Source of the DNA: Candidatus Gerdarchaeota archaeon | GTDB taxonomy: Archaea; Asgardarchaeota; Heimdallarchaeia; JABLTI01 | DNA: 64,000 bases | Assembly: GCA_016840945.1 (NCBI GenBank) | Contig: JAEORJ010000304.1 | Span: 1 to 64,000, forward strand | Reading direction: 5' to 3' | Shown: one piece after another, positions 60,972 through 64,000 of the stretch | Position numbering within the stretch: the first letter of the stretch is position 1 | Layout of the letters: the number at the start of each line of letters is the position of its first letter | Made by a program: the position numbers and the translations under genes | Notes under the pieces: generated by a model | The model's database searches: none | What the model was told of the DNA's origin: nothing | Seen by the model: only the letters and a program-made list of their open reading frames with translations

Positions 60972-62240
60972 CTAGGATATGAGATCATCCACTCTACCAA
61001 AGAGCAGTGGCACAAGTAGTTCATCCTCACTTAATGAACCATGAGTTGCATTTGAACCAAGATTAAACACTGGATCATATTCGCCTGTATGACCAAAAAA
61101 TATTGCCGCATTCTTTCCCATGACAACAATTACATCACCAACTCGTTCAATGACTCGAGTTGAATTAGCACCTTCACCCATAAATTTAGGATAATCTTTT
61201 GGTAATAGAACAATACCTTTACCAGCAATTTTTTCTCGGAACCACTCAGCTAATTCTTGTTGTTTCCCTTCTTGAGAATATAGATGTAGTACTCTACCAC
61301 TTCTTCCCCTTTCACGCATAATGGTAGCTAACTCATTTTCTTCCTCGCTAGTGACTTCTATTCTATTTTCAGGGATGATATTTTCTTGACCGTGATCAGC
61401 AGTAATAAATACAGCAGTTTGAGCTTGTATCTCTGGTGAAAGTCGTTTTAGCATTTCAAATAATAAAGATTCGACATTGTTTATTTCATCCTTTAAAGCT
61501 TGGCTATCAGTAGTGTATCTATGTGTTATACTATCTATTGAACCAATGTAAATATCCAAGAATGTTTTAAGTAAGCTTGGCGTTTCCAAAATTCTTTGAG
61601 CAGCAGCAAAACAATCAATATGGCTTGAATAACCAATTTGATGAGGTTTTTCATAAACAAAGTTTGAGAGACCTTTATTGGTCAAATAACTTTCAATTAA
61701 TCCTATATGATCTATAGATTCTTGATTTTTAAATGGGTAATCACACCACAGCCATTTCTTAACATTAACACCTGCACTAGTAAGATTAGCATATCCAAAT
61801 TTAGCGTTTAGTGTCAAGGTATCTACAATATTATCAATTTCTTCAAAATAGATTTTTTGACCCACAATACCATGATGAATAGGCATTCTACCCAATTGAA
61901 TTGATGATATGCATGTACTAGTAATTGTTGGAAAAACCGATGATATTGTGTGGCCATTTGTGTTGAACTTTTTTTTCATGAGCTTTGAGTATTCCATAAA
62001 TTGGTTGAAACCTAAAGCATCAAGGGTTATTAAAACAATATTTTTAATCTCTGACTCAGCTAATATTTTCCATGATGGCAATCTATTCATTATCGATTTT
62101 AGCGTTTGACTTTTTGGTATTTTCATGTTGAATAAAGTCAAAGCGGTTGGTAATACTCTTGAGATGTTGATATCTAGATCAGGATAATATAAATCATCGC
62201 GACCATTAATATTAGATAAAGTCAGATAATTGTCTTCCAT
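60972..62240 (-). CDS. Alkaline phosphatase superfamily protein (phosphodiesterase/PglZ-like)
   Basis: A 422-residue metallo-hydrolase of the type I phosphodiesterase/nucleotide pyrophosphatase fold. The first metal site is NIVLITLDALGFNQF; the nucleophile region SSVFPTITSTCISSI would use Thr; the distal metal residues lie in YIGSIDSITHRY (Asp and His), FITADHGQENI (Asp-His) and ATHGSLSEDELLVPLL (His). No signal peptide, so cytoplasmic. The substrate may be a nucleotide or phosphodiester. AGGTG five aligned bases before the ATG supports the start. Confidence 0.8.
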   Translation of the reverse strand: MEDNYLTLSNINGRDDLYYPDLDINISRVLPTALTLFNMKIPKSQTLKSIMNRLPSWKILAESEIKNIVLITLDALGFNQFMEYSKLMKKKFNTNGHTISSVFPTITSTCISSIQLGRMPIHHGIVGQKIYFEEIDNIVDTLTLNAKFGYANLTSAGVNVKKWLWCDYPFKNQESIDHIGLIESYLTNKGLSNFVYEKPHQIGYSSHIDCFAAAQRILETPSLLKTFLDIYIGSIDSITHRYTTDSQALKDEINNVESLLFEMLKRLSPEIQAQTAVFITADHGQENIIPENRIEVTSEEENELATIMRERGRSGRVLHLYSQEGKQQELAEWFREKIAGKGIVLLPKDYPKFMGEGANSTRVIERVGDVIVVMGKNAAIFFGHTGEYDPVFNLGSNATHGSLSEDELLVPLLFGRVDDLIS

Positions 62241-62370
62241 TTTCGGACACCTTACAAATGATCATGAAAAGCGATTATTTTTCTTTCCTTTTCAGTAGAT
62301 AATTAAGATAACTCACTAGATAAGTATTTTGAAGAAAATTTTTAACCAACAAAACGATGATGTAGCTATT

Positions 62371-64000
62371 ATGTTCCAAAAAATATACAAAAAAATTGTT
62401 GATGAATTCTCAGGTGTTAATGCAAAAGAGATTATTGGTGGTATAGCTAATTTTCATAGAATACAATCATCACCTGGATTTAGAGCTGCAGCAAAATATT
62501 GTCAGAATAGGTTAATAGAGTATAACATTCCCTCAGTGAAAATTCACTCTTATCCAGCACAAGGACACAATAGCTTTTGGGGATGTTTTGTTCCGAAAGA
62601 ATGGTCAATTGAAAATGCTTCTCTTGAACTTATAGAACCAAGAGAAAGCGCTAAAACATTAAGTCGTTTTTTTGAGTTTCCATGTTCAATAATACAAAGA
62701 TCAAAAGCTACTCCTACTGAAGGTTTGATTGGAGAAGTTGTCGTATTACCTCGAGACTTATCGGATAAAGAGATTAGGAAATTTGACTTTAAAAATAAAT
62801 TTGTGTTAACCGATGAACCCGATCTTGATCTTATACGTTTATTAGTGGTCAATGAAATGGGCGCTTTAGGTATAATCTATGATCTTGTAAGTGAATTCCC
62901 TCCGTACCGAACACGTTCTAATTTTCCATCGGCACACAGATATACCTCATTTTGGTATGGTGGGAAAGGATTGGAAGGCGATGCTTTAGGGTTTGTTCTA
63001 TCAGCTGAAGAAGGCGAGAATTTACGACAATTAATCAAAAAAATTGAAATCAATAATTCTAAGGAACAAGATAAGAAGAGTGAGAAAAAGAAGGTTTTAG
63101 TTAAGGCGAATATCTCATCAAAATTCTATGATGGTGAAATGGAAGTAGTTGAATTTCTCATACCTGGTAAGGAACAAAACCAAGAGATTATCGCAGTTGC
63201 TCATTTATGTCACCCTAAACCAGGAGCAATTGATAATGCTTCAGGTTGTGGCACATTAATAGAAGTTGCTAGAACGATACAATCATTAATTCAAAAAGGG
63301 ATCTTAGAACAACCAAAAAGAAGCATTAGATTTTTATTAATGGCTGAATATACTGGGTCATTTTGTTATCTCGCTTCAAACGAAGAAAAAATAGACAAAT
63401 TTGTTGCTGGCATAAATCTTGATATGGTAGGTGCTGACCAATCAATTGGTGGGGGGAGAACATTAGTTATGGAAAAAACACACGATTCTTTCCCATCATA
63501 TGTGAATGATGTATTGAGTACAATGTTAAATGAAACAAGTAAAGAGATAAAGAATTTCCAAAATGTTGGTGGGTATGCAGCTAGCTTCAAATTTGCTAAT
63601 GATCAACCATTTTCAGGAGGTTCAGACCACGCAATATTAGGTTTTCCAGATGTTGGTATTGGAACACCGATGTTTATACAATGGCCTGATAAATACTATC
63701 ATACAGGGGAAGATAGCATGGAAAAGGTTTCACCACATATGCTTGATATTGTGGGCAGATTAACAGCAACCTATTGCTTTTTCTTAGCAAATGCTGAGTT
63801 ACCAGAAATGATCTGGATCACTAAAGAGATAGGTGCTAAAAGTACTATTAGATTAGCAGAATTTAGTAAAAAAGTGATGAATGACTTAAGCTCGAATCTT
63901 GAGGAAGAAAAAGATGAGAAAATATTTTATGAATTTCTAAAGGATTTGAAAAATAGATATAATTATCAAACAGAGATTCAAATAAAAACAGTGCAATCAG
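62371..64000 (+). CDS. M28-like zinc aminopeptidase (DUF4910 type), 3' end cut by window
   Basis: The frame opens at ATG 62371 and stays open to the window end (about 543 codons), so it is incomplete. The N-terminal 200 residues resemble the DUF4910/PA-like region, and the C-terminal part is an M28-type peptidase: IIAVAHLCHPKPGAIDNASG with His and Asp metal ligands, FLLMAEYTGSFCYL with the catalytic and metal Glu residues, GINLDMVGADQS with Asp, and KYYHTGEDSMEKV with His. No signal peptide is seen. It is a probable cytoplasmic aminopeptidase. The last 60 residues are helical. Confidence 0.8.
   Translation, partial: MFQKIYKKIVDEFSGVNAKEIIGGIANFHRIQSSPGFRAAAKYCQNRLIEYNIPSVKIHSYPAQGHNSFWGCFVPKEWSIENASLELIEPRESAKTLSRFFEFPCSIIQRSKATPTEGLIGEVVVLPRDLSDKEIRKFDFKNKFVLTDEPDLDLIRLLVVNEMGALGIIYDLVSEFPPYRTRSNFPSAHRYTSFWYGGKGLEGDALGFVLSAEEGENLRQLIKKIEINNSKEQDKKSEKKKVLVKANISSKFYDGEMEVVEFLIPGKEQNQEIIAVAHLCHPKPGAIDNASGCGTLIEVARTIQSLIQKGILEQPKRSIRFLLMAEYTGSFCYLASNEEKIDKFVAGINLDMVGADQSIGGGRTLVMEKTHDSFPSYVNDVLSTMLNETSKEIKNFQNVGGYAASFKFANDQPFSGGSDHAILGFPDVGIGTPMFIQWPDKYYHTGEDSMEKVSPHMLDIVGRLTATYCFFLANAELPEMIWITKEIGAKSTIRLAEFSKKVMNDLSSNLEEEKDEKIFYEFLKDLKNRYNYQTEIQIKTVQS

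Noticed and set aside
1..64000. CRISPR arrays, insertion sequences, prophage, rRNA genes
   Set aside because: No regularly spaced repeats, transposase or integrase motifs, phage structural genes or rRNA-like segments were seen on either strand.

Overview
The window looks like part of the chromosome of an Asgard archaeon (Promethearchaeati). It is AT-rich (roughly one third G+C by eye). The information-processing genes are archaeal (eL31, eL39, eS19, uL1, uL10, uL16, RNase P Rpp21, NOB1, Alba, Sec61beta, archaeal ProRS, V-type ATPase E). Among them lie eukaryote-like genes typical of Asgards: several Ras-like and MglA-like GTPases, two roadblock/LC7 proteins, a longin-like protein, an Rpn11-like JAMM protease, a RING-type zinc finger, an RPC34-type Fe-S protein and a chromosomal actin-like ATPase. 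I cannot place the lineage more precisely. There is no rRNA gene, CRISPR array, insertion sequence or prophage. One intron-containing tRNA-Pro(CGG) is present.

Layout. 1-5.8 kb: trm1/rlmE, an RPC34-like gene, a decayed LVIVD-repeat gene, a membrane protein and the eS19-PDCD5-eL39-eL31 operon. 6-14.3 kb: RNase P subunit, a Ras-like GTPase fused to a thioredoxin fold, trmI, proS, a roadblock protein beside a longin/winged-helix protein, an aminotransferase, atpE and a membrane-anchored protein. 14.3-17.3 kb: Rpn11-like JAMM with a switch-degenerate GTPase, and hypB. 17.5-25.6 kb: a co-directional block of actin-like ATPase, ribbon-helix-helix partner, helical/zinc-ribbon protein, MglA-like GTPase and a 1408-aa SF2 helicase; this is the best candidate for an undescribed system. 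25.6-34.3 kb: regulators, RING protein, coiled-coil proteins, uL16, an OapC-like zinc ribbon, a PPC protein and a glycosidase-like protein. 34.4-39.6 kb: uL10-uL1, NOB1, NAD kinase, tRNA and a TPR protein. 39.7-46.4 kb: a nucleotidyltransferase-like protein, a roadblock protein, SMC-ScpA and Sec61beta. 46.7-54 kb: MoxR-DUF58 facing a DUF4129/DUF4139 operon. 54-64 kb: DUF4430/ECF-S uptake genes, an oligopeptide ABC ATPase, ferredoxin, parvulin, hypE, a CBS protein, Alba, a phosphatase-superfamily protein and a partial M28-like peptidase.

Expression signals are unusually readable. Most genes have a piece of the Shine-Dalgarno sequence AGGAGGTGAT, usually 3-6 nt before the start when aligned to the full 10-mer. 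This rule resolves many starts, confirms frequent TTG starts, and points to two CTG starts (SMC and a winged-helix regulator). Many 3' ends carry perfect stem-loops next to T-tracts, several overlapping the stop codon. Function calls rest on recognisable motifs and family knowledge; no database search was run.
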